Assembly: GCA_022457155.1 (NCBI GenBank)
Contig: JAJGOT010000710.1
Coordinates: forward strand, 262,889 to 326,888
DNA length: 64,000 bases
From: Cladopsammia gracilis
Lineage: Eukaryota > Cnidaria > Anthozoa > Scleractinia > Dendrophylliidae
Reading direction: 5' to 3'
Both the position numbers and the translations under genes were made by a program. The notes under the pieces were generated by a model. The model saw only the letters and a program-made list of their open reading frames with translations, was not told the origin of the DNA and made no database searches. Positions 7,459-14,088 of the stretch are shown piece by piece. Position 1 is the first letter of the stretch. Each line of letters starts with the position of its first letter.

Positions 7459-8121
7459 ATGCAACTGTCAATTCTCTCAGATGTTCGCGATGATGATATT
7501 ATTTTCAGCAAACCGATAAAAAATGACCTTTACAATTATCAAAGGATTAAAATTACGACCAATTACGGTGATAAGAAAGGTCCGCTAGTCATTGAAACAC
7601 CGTTTCTTTTCAGTTTTGGTGTAACCGAAAGAAGAAGTAAAGAAGACGGAACTCGTGAGCTACTTGGATATTCTATTCCGGTCTGTTTATGGTCCAAAGA
7701 CAATCAACCGACACCGGACGAAGAAGAGTTTTATTTTTCTTTGGAAAATTTTGAAGAACTTTGCCGTAAGCACTTGGAAGAGACTTTTGATCCAGAAATT
7801 GCTGGCGAATTAAATAATATTTTGTATTGCAAGAGCAGTGATATAGGAAATAATCCACCGATATTGTATGCCAAACTCAATTATTCGGAAAAGTCGAATA
7901 AATTCTTGACGTTATTCAAAGTGAAAGGAAACAAAAATGTTGATCCGCTCGACTATTTAAACACATATTGCCATGTGAAATTAGCTTTGATAATTGATAG
8001 TATTTATATTGGTGAAAAAGCTGTTTCAATTCAGATTAAGGTTCATGAGGCATATTTCAGACCGTTACCACAACGAGAATCGCTATTATCTATAGCTGAA
8101 GAAAGCGAAGATGAAGATTGA
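7459..8121 (+). CDS. Acidic-tailed paralogue 1, possible ssDNA-binding protein (220 aa)
   Basis: First of three paralogues. The conserved core is KKGPLVIETPFLFSFGV (residues ~38-54), then LLGYSIPVCLW, a YSEKS...LDYL middle, and VKLALIIDSIYIGEKAVSIQIKVHEAY near the C-terminus. It ends in a short acidic tail, EESEDED. The KGPL(V/I)I..PFLFSFGV signature resembles a family of uncharacterised proteins in large DNA viruses (DUF5871-like, from memory and uncertain). An all-beta core with an acidic C-terminal tail recalls viral and phage single-strand DNA-binding proteins, which would suit a protein-primed replicon, but that is inference. The stop overlaps the upstream region of the next paralogue; the three genes run in the same direction. 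Confidence 0.6.
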   Translation: MQLSILSDVRDDDIIFSKPIKNDLYNYQRIKITTNYGDKKGPLVIETPFLFSFGVTERRSKEDGTRELLGYSIPVCLWSKDNQPTPDEEEFYFSLENFEELCRKHLEETFDPEIAGELNNILYCKSSDIGNNPPILYAKLNYSEKSNKFLTLFKVKGNKNVDPLDYLNTYCHVKLALIIDSIYIGEKAVSIQIKVHEAYFRPLPQRESLLSIAEESEDED

Positions 8122-8132
8122 TGATCTGTTTA

Positions 8133-8165
8133 TTTTTTCATTTCTTGTTTCTAGAAATGAAAAAA
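8133..8165 (+). promoter_or_regulatory. Hairpin before 221-aa paralogue
   Basis: TTTTTTCATTTCT (8133-8145) and AGAAATGAAAAAA (8153-8165) form a perfect 13-bp stem with a 7-nt loop. It starts 12 nt after the stop codon of the previous gene and is followed by TCGTCTTAAAAAATAAATAT and TATAACAAAT before the ATG at 8202. It could serve as terminator of one gene and promoter element of the next. Confidence 0.6.
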
Positions 8166-8201
8166 ATCGTCTTAAAAAATAAATATGGTAATATAACAAA
8201 T

Positions 8202-8867
8202 ATGAATCCTTCAAAAGTTTCAACAGATATTATTTTCCATAAACCGGTAAAAAACAGCAAAACCGGTTTTGAAATAATTAAGATCGACACCTATAAAGGT
8301 CCGCTAGTAATCGATTCACCATTTCTTCGAATTATAGGCGTAAAAGAGATATATAGTCAAAACGAAAGTAGTGAACTACTTGGTTACACCATTCCTGTTG
8401 AATTATACGGTAAAGAAGGATGCAGTCGAATGGCAACGGAAGAAGAAGAAAAGTTTTTTGATTGTATGGTTTTTATTAGAGACATCTGTAGGCGACATTT
8501 AAAGGGTGTTTATGGTGAAAAAATAGCTAATAAGATAAAAGGTATTTTTTATGGTTTTCATTTTGAAGGTATGGGTACAAGAGTTTGTGGGTTAATATAT
8601 CCAACAATGTTTAATGTTAAACTACCAAAACATTCAAAACAAAGGGATAAGATCTTAACAAGAATCGCAAAGAGAAAGCTAGAAAAAGTCAAATTGGCTC
8701 TGATTATCGATAGTATCTATATCAGCAAAGAAGAAGTTTCATTTCAAGTTACGGTACATGATATATATGTTAACCCACCAGATTCACCACTTACAATTCC
8801 TGAAGAAAGCGAAGAAGATGAAGTTTTTTCTTCAAACTGTGCTGTGTTAACAATGAGTATTGATTAA
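8202..8867 (+). CDS. Acidic-tailed paralogue 2 (221 aa) with C-terminal extension
   Basis: I start this gene at the ATG at 8202, which follows the TATAACAAAT leader exactly as in the paralogues; a longer in-frame TTG start would run through the hairpin. It keeps YKGPLVIDSPFLRIIGVKE, LLGYTIPVELYG and VKLALIIDSIYISKEEVSFQV. It diverges in the middle, with a basic segment (KLPKHSKQRDKILTRIAKRK) absent from the others. The acidic EESEEDE motif is followed by about 15 extra residues, so the tail no longer ends the protein. That suggests loss of the original stop or a late frameshift. It is the most divergent of the three. Confidence 0.55.
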   Translation: MNPSKVSTDIIFHKPVKNSKTGFEIIKIDTYKGPLVIDSPFLRIIGVKEIYSQNESSELLGYTIPVELYGKEGCSRMATEEEEKFFDCMVFIRDICRRHLKGVYGEKIANKIKGIFYGFHFEGMGTRVCGLIYPTMFNVKLPKHSKQRDKILTRIAKRKLEKVKLALIIDSIYISKEEVSFQVTVHDIYVNPPDSPLTIPEESEEDEVFSSNCAVLTMSID

Positions 8868-9130
8868 AACACTATATCTGGAAAATGGCTCATGAGGATG
8901 TTTTTTTTGGAAAGTGCCTCATGAGGATGTGTGTTTTTTTTGGAAAGTGAGCCAGAATTTTTTCAAAAACGGGTAAGATGGTTACCCACTGGGTTTTTAC
9001 CGAGGAAAATTTCCAAAATACACTAAATTAACGACAATTTTGGAAATTTAACGAGGATTTTTTGAAGAAATCTTGAAAAATTTAACGAGGAAATGTATCG
9101 GGTAAAATTCGATACTTTTATGGGTGATGT
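8868..9130. repeat. Repeat-rich non-coding junction zone
   Basis: No gene is visible. Two copies of GGAAARTGSCTCATGAGGATG lie at about 8880-8900 and 8910-8930, with a third partial start at about 8940. Several AAATTTAACGAGGA-like units follow (about 9040-9105), with a GGGTAA-gatgg-TTACCC palindrome near 8967-8983. The beginning, after the last coding gene, looks weakly like the start of the right terminal repeat after the polymerase gene (AAAACAC..TA..TCT.GAAAA), and TAAATTAACGA is shared. This may be a decayed terminus of the left copy, but the similarity is too weak to be sure. Confidence 0.4.
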
Positions 9131-9133
9131 AAA

Positions 9134-9253
9134 GTGAGCAGTAGTGCCTCTTATATACTACTTAAGGAATGTAGAGAAGAGATACAACGGTGGATAGAGA
9201 AATATGCTGAAAATGAAGAAATTGAATTAAGCGAAAGCGAAAGCGAAGATTAA
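9134..9253 (+). pseudogene. Fragment of an acidic-tailed gene
   Basis: A short open frame without an ATG encodes ~39 residues. It ends in a helix (KECREEIQRWIEKYAENEE) and an acidic run, ELSESESED, that resembles the C-termini of the flanking 220/228-aa paralogues and of the 103-aa protein. A stop codon lies just upstream in frame. I read it as the remaining 3' end of a broken gene in the junction zone; it could also be chance. Confidence 0.3.
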
Positions 9254-9267
9254 AACTGTAATTATAA

Positions 9268-9294
9268 TTTCAACTCGTGAAACGCGAGTTGAAA
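9268..9294 (+). promoter_or_regulatory. Hairpin upstream of 228-aa paralogue
   Basis: TTTCAACTCG (9268-9277) pairs with CGAGTTGAAA (9285-9294) around the loop TGAAACG. TTGTCTTAAAGAAAATAAATATA and TATAACAAAC follow before the ATG at 9334. The hairpin downstream of the gene (10035-10063) is an inverted relative of this one with one base pair switched in a compensatory way. Confidence 0.6.
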
Positions 9295-9333
9295 AAATTG
9301 TCTTAAAGAAAATAAATATACTATATAACAAAC

Positions 9334-10020
9334 ATGCAACTGACAAGTCTTTCAAATCTCTGCAAAGAAAATATTACTTTCCACGAAGCTGTAACATACA
9401 CGGTGAAAAACACCGATTCAGGATATCAAAGGATTAAGATTGAAACCAATTATCCTAATAACAAGAAAGGACCGCTAGTTATCGAATCGCCATTTCTCTT
9501 CAGTTTTGGAGTGAATGAAAGAAAGGATAAAGTAACTAACGAGGTAGTCGGTTACTCTATTCCGGTTTGTTTATGGAGTAAAGAGAAAGAGCCGACAGCT
9601 GAAGAAAATGAGTTTTTTAAGTGTTTGTCATTTCTCGAGGATATTTGTTTTGAACAATTAGAAGACACGTATGGTCCTGAAATAGCGAATAAATTAAGTC
9701 AGCTATTATATTTCAAGAAAGGTAAGACTGGTAAGAAACATGTAGCAAGTGCACCGGTATTATATGCTAAACTGATATATTCGGAAAAGTCAGATAAGAT
9801 TTTATCGCTATTCACAGCGAAAGGAAACGAGAAACCTGATCCGCTCGACTATCTTAACCAATATTGTAAAGTCAAATTAGCTTTGTTAATCGAAAGCATT
9901 TACATCAGTGACAGCGTCGTTTCGATACAGATGAAAGTTCACGAAGCATATGTTAAACCGCTAAAACAGAGACAAGCGTTGTTAGCAATAGAAGAAAGCG
10001 AAAGTGAAGATGAAGAATAA
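9334..10020 (+). CDS. Acidic-tailed paralogue 3, possible ssDNA-binding protein (228 aa)
   Basis: This is closest to paralogue 1: the same MQL.SLS start, KKGPLVIESPFLFSFGVNER, VVGYSIPVCLWSKE, a LYAKLIYSEKSDKILSLF middle, PDPLDYLNQYCKVKLALLIESIYI and the acidic end EESESEDEE. The middle carries a basic insertion (FKKGKTGKKHVASA). The intact frame and complete leader suggest an active gene. A single-strand DNA-binding role is inferred from the core plus acidic tail. It lies between the two inverted element copies, so it is unclear which copy owns it; its direction matches the left-copy paralogues. Confidence 0.6.
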   Translation: MQLTSLSNLCKENITFHEAVTYTVKNTDSGYQRIKIETNYPNNKKGPLVIESPFLFSFGVNERKDKVTNEVVGYSIPVCLWSKEKEPTAEENEFFKCLSFLEDICFEQLEDTYGPEIANKLSQLLYFKKGKTGKKHVASAPVLYAKLIYSEKSDKILSLFTAKGNEKPDPLDYLNQYCKVKLALLIESIYISDSVVSIQMKVHEAYVKPLKQRQALLAIEESESEDEE

Positions 10021-10034
10021 ACTTAAATAAATCA

Positions 10035-10063
10035 ATTTCAAGTCGCGTTTCACGACTTGAAAT
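10035..10063 (+). terminator. Hairpin downstream of 228-aa gene
   Basis: ATTTCAAGTCG (10035-10045) pairs perfectly with CGACTTGAAAT (10053-10063) around the loop CGTTTCA. The hairpin begins 14 nt after the stop codon. The loop is the exact reverse complement of the loop of the hairpin at 9268-9294. A role as a 3' processing or termination signal is inferred. Confidence 0.5.
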
Positions 10064-10110
10064 ACGTGTTCATTGAGCTGAAACGTTGTCACGTTCAGTG
10101 AAAAAAATAA

Positions 10111-10220
10111 CCGGTTGAAAGCAGTTTTGATGATGTCATCAACTAACTGGTTTCGGTGATGTCATCAACTAACCAGTCGAAACCGCTTTCGACCGGCCAA
10201 CCAACCCGAGGGTATAAATA
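10111..10220 (+). promoter_or_regulatory. Host-style promoter: CRE-like palindromes and TATA box
   Basis: Two copies of the palindrome TGATGTCATCA (10131-10141, 10157-10167) sit between the arms of an imperfect 20-bp inverted repeat (10111-10130 with 10177-10196, 16 of 20 positions pairing). A TATA box, TATAAATA, follows at 10213-10220, about 37 bp before an ATG at 10257. The palindromes resemble ATF/CREB/AP-1 sites (TGACGTCA type). This is unlike the AT-rich palindromes of the late genes and suggests a promoter read by host RNA polymerase II, perhaps for an immediate-early transcript. Confidence 0.6.
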
Positions 10221-10256
10221 GGGCCTCAAAGGTTTGACACGTCATTTGAAGCAAGC

Positions 10257-10370
10257 ATGGACAACGACAGGTTACTTCAAGATGTTCAAGAATCATATGG
10301 ATTTACAACACGGTATATTAATTTTAAAATGACACTTAGGAGTCTATTTGAAGTGTATTCGAGACTGTAA
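10257..10370 (+). CDS. Possible short early ORF (37 aa)
   Basis: The first ATG downstream of the TATA box opens a 37-codon frame (MDNDRLLQDVQESYGFTTR at the start). I do not recognise it. It may be a real micropeptide or the first exon of a spliced early transcript: a CG|GTATAT candidate donor occurs within it, and no long ORF follows before 10,747. Its only support is position relative to the promoter. Confidence 0.25.
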   Translation: MDNDRLLQDVQESYGFTTRYINFKMTLRSLFEVYSRL

Positions 10371-10479
10371 TATTATGTTTTACCGATCCATACAAATTTG
10401 ACGAATTTGAAAAGTGTTAGTAAGGTTTGTGAAGAAGAAAGTGCACGTTTTCTTAAGTAGCGATCAAAATCTCAAATGT

Positions 10480-10601
10480 GTAACAGCGTAAGTGACTATG
10501 TTTACAGCGTAAGCATATTTCTCAATTGAATATATTAAGTGACTATGTTTACAGCGTAAGTGACTATGTTTACAGCGTAAGTGACTATGTTTACAGCGTA
10601 A
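10480..10601. repeat. Tandem 21-bp repeats
   Basis: The unit GTGACTATGTTTACAGCGTAA occurs at 10492-10512 and three times in a row at 10539-10601, with a partial unit at 10480-10491 and a short AT-rich interruption. The interval 10,371-10,681 otherwise shows no gene. Possible origin, enhancer or structural repeat; not a CRISPR array because there are no unique spacers. Confidence 0.75.
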
Positions 10602-10681
10602 GCACTTTTGTGAATTAGTTAACTAAGTGAAAATAAAATGAAATGAAAATGAAAATGAATGACTCACTCTTTATGTAAATG

Positions 10682-10708
10682 ATTTATTATACAAGACGTA
10701 TAATAAAT
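10682..10708. promoter_or_regulatory. Palindrome downstream of right membrane protein gene
   Basis: Perfect inverted repeat ATTTATTATAC-aagac-GTATAATAAAT lies 38 bp beyond the stop codon of the 163-aa gene. It has the same arms as the start-codon palindromes, but no ATG adjoins it. Confidence 0.6.
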
Positions 10709-10746
10709 TTCACACGTATACACATGTTACATTACCCATGAAGGAT

Positions 10747-11238
10747 TCACGTTATGAAAATTCTCTCATATTTCTCTTCAATCCTATCATTAGAAAGTGT
10801 ACAAAGATCGCTAATCATATCATCGATTAATCTCATCTCATCCACAAACGAATCGTGATCGAAATGTTTTCCTCGCATACAAGAACGTAAGTCAATCAAT
10901 ACTTTCTGATACGTTGTATATGCATGTTTACTCATTTCAATCCGTCGATTATAATTCTTGTAATCGGCGTATGTTTTCAATAACAATCCCGCACCGGCAA
11001 TAACTCCTAACGTAACCGGGTTTAGCGTAACTCCGCCTGCTATTGTACCGCTCGCGATAAGAAATGAACTACTCAGTTTACAGAATAGATTCATCCGTTT
11101 GAACCGTCTATATGTCTTTTTATAACACCACCACTTCTTGTGATAAAATCTGTAAAGAGCCTTGATCTCCAACAATCTCTCCTCATCAATCGATGTATCG
11201 ATATGATTGAATGTGAAAATATCTCGCTTATGTTTCAT
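10747..11238 (-). CDS. Glycine-rich membrane-type protein, right copy
   Basis: This 163-residue homologue of 6224-6706 has an N-terminal HIDTSIDEE region and a basic aromatic KKWWCYKKTYRRFKRMN segment at ~34-50. A hydrophobic, Gly-rich stretch covers residues ~57-87 (SSFLIASGTIAGG then VTLNPVTLGVIAGAGLLL). The charged tail contains a conserved Y-Q-K-V-L-I/V-D-L-R-S-C motif. It probably inserts in a membrane as a helical hairpin. It is divergent from the small conserved ORF at 11275, with an AT-rich inverted repeat between them. Function unknown. Both copies keep the frame, which supports a real protein. Confidence 0.6.
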   Translation of the reverse strand: MKHKRDIFTFNHIDTSIDEERLLEIKALYRFYHKKWWCYKKTYRRFKRMNLFCKLSSSFLIASGTIAGGVTLNPVTLGVIAGAGLLLKTYADYKNYNRRIEMSKHAYTTYQKVLIDLRSCMRGKHFDHDSFVDEMRLIDDMISDLCTLSNDRIEEKYERIFIT

Positions 11239-11274
11239 ATTTTAAAATTATAATAATAAAATTTTAAACATAAA

Positions 11275-11394
11275 ATGATTGCAAGCGTTTTCTTTCTTGT
11301 CTCTTTTATAAATGAACATATCTTATCTCCTAAATGGCTCAAGGAATCTCGAGAGATCGCTAGAGAGGTTGTAGAAGCGCTTGAACAGATCTAG
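11275..11394 (+). CDS. Conserved small hydrophobic-start protein, right copy (39 aa)
   Basis: This is the counterpart of the 56-aa ORF at 6023-6193. It starts MIASVFFLVSFIN (signal or membrane segment) and ends PKWLKESREIAREVVEALEQI. Relative to the left copy it has lost 17 residues in the middle, an in-frame deletion, while both ends are kept. It runs towards the fiber gene and stops 28 bp before the palindrome at 11422-11450. It is too short for ordinary gene calling and its function is unknown. Confidence 0.6.
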   Translation: MIASVFFLVSFINEHILSPKWLKESREIAREVVEALEQI

Positions 11395-11421
11395 CTAGAT
11401 CTAGTGTGTGAAAGATCGTCT

Positions 11422-11450
11422 AATTTATTATACGTAGCGTATAATAAATT
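11422..11450. promoter_or_regulatory. Palindrome between convergent genes, right copy
   Basis: Perfect inverted repeat AATTTATTATAC-gtagc-GTATAATAAATT (12-bp arms) lies between the small ORF (+) and the fiber gene (-). It is equivalent to 5981-6009; the spacer sequence differs while the arms are kept. Confidence 0.65.
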
Positions 11451-11462
11451 TTTATGAGAAAC

Positions 11463-13292
11463 TTAGGAGATCGGTTCAAGTAGAAGGCTTACCAAACATT
11501 TATTGATTGACGGTATATCACCTTGATCACTTTGTACTCTCACCCGAAATGTATCACACTCAGTCAAAATAATATCTCTATCCAGGTGACAGACCTGCTT
11601 CTTACCACCCTCACCCCTTCCTATCACATTGTTTATCAACACAAAAATAGGAGGGTATGTTTCAAGCGTATCGAGGATCTTAATACAACATTTTACAATT
11701 TTACAATTTTCCGCAACCATTTCTTCTTCTTCCTCTCCTAAAAATAGAGCAAATGTTTGGTTCGTAGTTTTCTTGTAAAGACCGTTGATTAATACACCAC
11801 AACTGTTGAGACTTGGTGAATTGAGAATTGCATGATTATTCATATCGAGTGTAGTCTGCATTAGTATTTTCCCACCTTCCAAAATATAAGGAGAATCGTA
11901 AACACTGGCCGGTACATCTGAATGGTTTCCTTTTATTCCGTAAATTATAAGGTAAGCTTGAGCTTGCGAAGCTGATGTTGGTGAGCCGCTACATTTTAAA
12001 TCGACCATAATATATTCCGGTGGTGAAATATCCCACTTATGCAGATTGATAATGCTTCTACTGTAATCCGTAAATTTTTTTGTCGATTGTTTATTTATGT
12101 TGATAGAAGTCGATTCAACATCGACGCTGACGCCGCTCATTGTTGGGGGAATAAATTCAATACAAACGGTATATTCTCCCTTTGGTAATTTATACATATT
12201 AAAACCGATTCTTGATGCGTAGCTATTTAACAGGTGTTTGTGTAATAAAAGACTGTAAACTTTTCTGTTTAGCGTATGCGGCGACTCTACCAAATCGACT
12301 ATACCGGTGACAGTCACGTTATGCTCGGATGAGCTTTCGTCAACATTTTCCATTAGGTACCTAAAATCATCTTTCAGCGCTGAAAGCGCTGACGAGCTGG
12401 TGATGTGCGATTCGTCAACATATTTTTTAAGCTTCTCTTCTATTTCTATCGTATGAACTACCACATCCCCTATCTTGAGATCAAGATTTTTATCAGCGCC
12501 GTCAACATAAGATTTATTACATGCGTCGGAACTATTTTGTGGATCTTCTAAATTTATAATCTTATGGTTTGACATATTGAGATCTTCACCGGACGGATTA
12601 CTCAATTTACCGGAAATTATATGATCCACGTATCTTTTATTTGCTCCTTGGTCGGCGACCGTCGGGTCCTTTACATTGTAAACCGTATTGTTTCCCATAT
12701 CCAAACTAGTCTCCATCGGAAACGTCTCTTTGCGAGATAAGAAAATATTCCTAACATCGTTGTAAGAGACAAGATTGTTATAATTTGCTCCTAAATCGTG
12801 ATAAGTCTGTTGTTTCGATTGAACAACATTGAAACGTTCTTTCAGATCGATATTTTTCACGACCTCATGTGTAGGTTCAGGAGCGTTAGGATGAAATTTT
12901 TTCAGAGTCACCATATTAACAGCGCATAAATCGTTATCTTCGTCCGTGTCCATATTTGTGATAAGTTTTCTGTTCATATCGATCTCTCCGGGAAGAATCA
13001 ATCTATTTCCTCGAAGATCTAAATCACCAGTCATATGAGTCGATCCATCAACAAGAATAACATCTGTCGGATTTGGTTTTATTGATAGCGCATTTTCCAT
13101 CTGATGTTTTGTTATCACATCATCGCTATCAACTCCTTTACCAACATTTACAAGACGTTTTTGTTGAATATCGTAATTGTTATTGACATCTAATTTCAAA
13201 CCAGCATTCGCTTGTACTTGTTGATTAAAATTTTTTATATATTCAGATATATCGAAATTACTGTATCTTCTGATATTATTAAAAATACCCAT
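11463..13292 (-). CDS. Fiber-like attachment protein, right copy
   Basis: This 609-residue protein is homologous to 3788-5602 along its whole length. The shaft repeats (DLDLRGNRLILPGEIDMNRK, SLDMGNNTVYNVKDPTVADQ, DLNMSNHKIINLEDP, TLDMNNHAILNSPSL) suggest a trimeric beta-structured fiber. The first ~50 residues are almost identical to the left copy, whereas the region after residue ~470 has several short indels and substitutions. That is what one expects if the C-terminal part binds a variable partner. It lies head to tail with the ATPase gene on the minus strand. Receptor binding is inferred from architecture only. Confidence 0.65.
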   Translation of the reverse strand: MGIFNNIRRYSNFDISEYIKNFNQQVQANAGLKLDVNNNYDIQQKRLVNVGKGVDSDDVITKHQMENALSIKPNPTDVILVDGSTHMTGDLDLRGNRLILPGEIDMNRKLITNMDTDEDNDLCAVNMVTLKKFHPNAPEPTHEVVKNIDLKERFNVVQSKQQTYHDLGANYNNLVSYNDVRNIFLSRKETFPMETSLDMGNNTVYNVKDPTVADQGANKRYVDHIISGKLSNPSGEDLNMSNHKIINLEDPQNSSDACNKSYVDGADKNLDLKIGDVVVHTIEIEEKLKKYVDESHITSSSALSALKDDFRYLMENVDESSSEHNVTVTGIVDLVESPHTLNRKVYSLLLHKHLLNSYASRIGFNMYKLPKGEYTVCIEFIPPTMSGVSVDVESTSININKQSTKKFTDYSRSIINLHKWDISPPEYIMVDLKCSGSPTSASQAQAYLIIYGIKGNHSDVPASVYDSPYILEGGKILMQTTLDMNNHAILNSPSLNSCGVLINGLYKKTTNQTFALFLGEEEEEMVAENCKIVKCCIKILDTLETYPPIFVLINNVIGRGEGGKKQVCHLDRDIILTECDTFRVRVQSDQGDIPSINKCLVSLLLEPIS

Positions 13293-13333
13293 TATATTAT
13301 TCTAATATATGTTATTCTTATTATATATAATTT

Positions 13334-13969
13334 TTAAAAAGTCTCATCAAAGTTCTTAGTAACACTTTTCTTTTCTTTGTCTAAAAATAAGAATTCATAT
13401 GGACCAAGTTTATCAAAAAGAACCGGATCTATTAGATTTTCTTGCGCAATCAGATTTAAATGTTTTTTGGTCGTTGGTGGATACAAAATCATGTGGGAAC
13501 AGTTCTGTCGGAGTTTCTGAGGAACATCGTAGTAAGACTGGGATAGATAGATCGGGGAAATTTTATGACGTCGACCATCTGTATAATGATTGGCGATTTT
13601 GTTTTGAACTGCTTGGGGAGCGTTAATAAGATCATCAAAAACCACCACTTTTCTATTATCGTTCGGATAGTCTGTTGTATCCATAATATCATCTTCTCCA
13701 AGAAGTTCTAAAATATCATATCCAACTCTTTGACTGGCGTTTTCCATTAATTTTTGCAAGTCTTGAATTTTATCCTGATGTTGATTTGGCGAGTATAGAT
13801 AAATCTTATCATAATAAATGAGCGGCTTTCTAAGAATATGCATTAAGGTGTTTGTTTTTCCACATCGAGTTTGACCAGTTAGCAACATACGAAAATCTTC
13901 ATTAAGAAAATCATTTAACGAACGATTATTATCGTTATTTTTTATCACATCATAATTCGGTATTTTCAT
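13334..13969 (-). CDS. FtsK/HerA-type genome-packaging ATPase, right copy
   Basis: This 211-residue packaging motor has Walker A GQTRCGKT (residues 32-39), Walker B KVVVFDD (~107-113) and a conserved YLSQSYYDVPQKLRQNCSH segment. It is about 97% identical at protein level to the left copy by direct comparison (six differences). The fiber gene follows on the same strand after ~40 bp; the coiled-coil gene diverges across the repeat-containing promoter. Identification is solid from motifs and from the surrounding capsid genes. Confidence 0.9.
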   Translation of the reverse strand: MKIPNYDVIKNNDNNRSLNDFLNEDFRMLLTGQTRCGKTNTLMHILRKPLIYYDKIYLYSPNQHQDKIQDLQKLMENASQRVGYDILELLGEDDIMDTTDYPNDNRKVVVFDDLINAPQAVQNKIANHYTDGRRHKISPIYLSQSYYDVPQKLRQNCSHMILYPPTTKKHLNLIAQENLIDPVLFDKLGPYEFLFLDKEKKSVTKNFDETF

Positions 13970-13984
13970 TTTATTTAATAAGGT

Positions 13985-14062
13985 AGATAAACATTTTAAA
14001 CTTAAATGATTATTTTACAGATATTTAAAAATAACTTAAATGTTTATTTTACAGATAAATTA
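13985..14062. repeat. Mirrored copy of the 34-bp promoter repeats
   Basis: Two imperfect units containing ATTTTACAGATATTTAAAAATAACTTAAATG lie in opposite orientation to the left copy. They separate the divergent ATPase and coiled-coil genes. The left copy has three units, so repeat number varies between the copies. Confidence 0.6.
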
Positions 14063-14088
14063 AATAACCTATATGTAAATTATAAATT

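Noticed and set aside
8118..8201. TTG start for paralogue 2
   Set aside because: It would translate the promoter hairpin; the ATG at 8202 follows the same leader as the two paralogues.
8868..9130. Definite terminal repeat of the left copy
   Set aside because: Only short scattered similarity to 25,303-25,543; no clear AG/CT end or target duplication could be found.
10480..10601. CRISPR-like array
   Set aside because: The repeats are directly adjacent, with no unique spacers, in eukaryotic or viral DNA.
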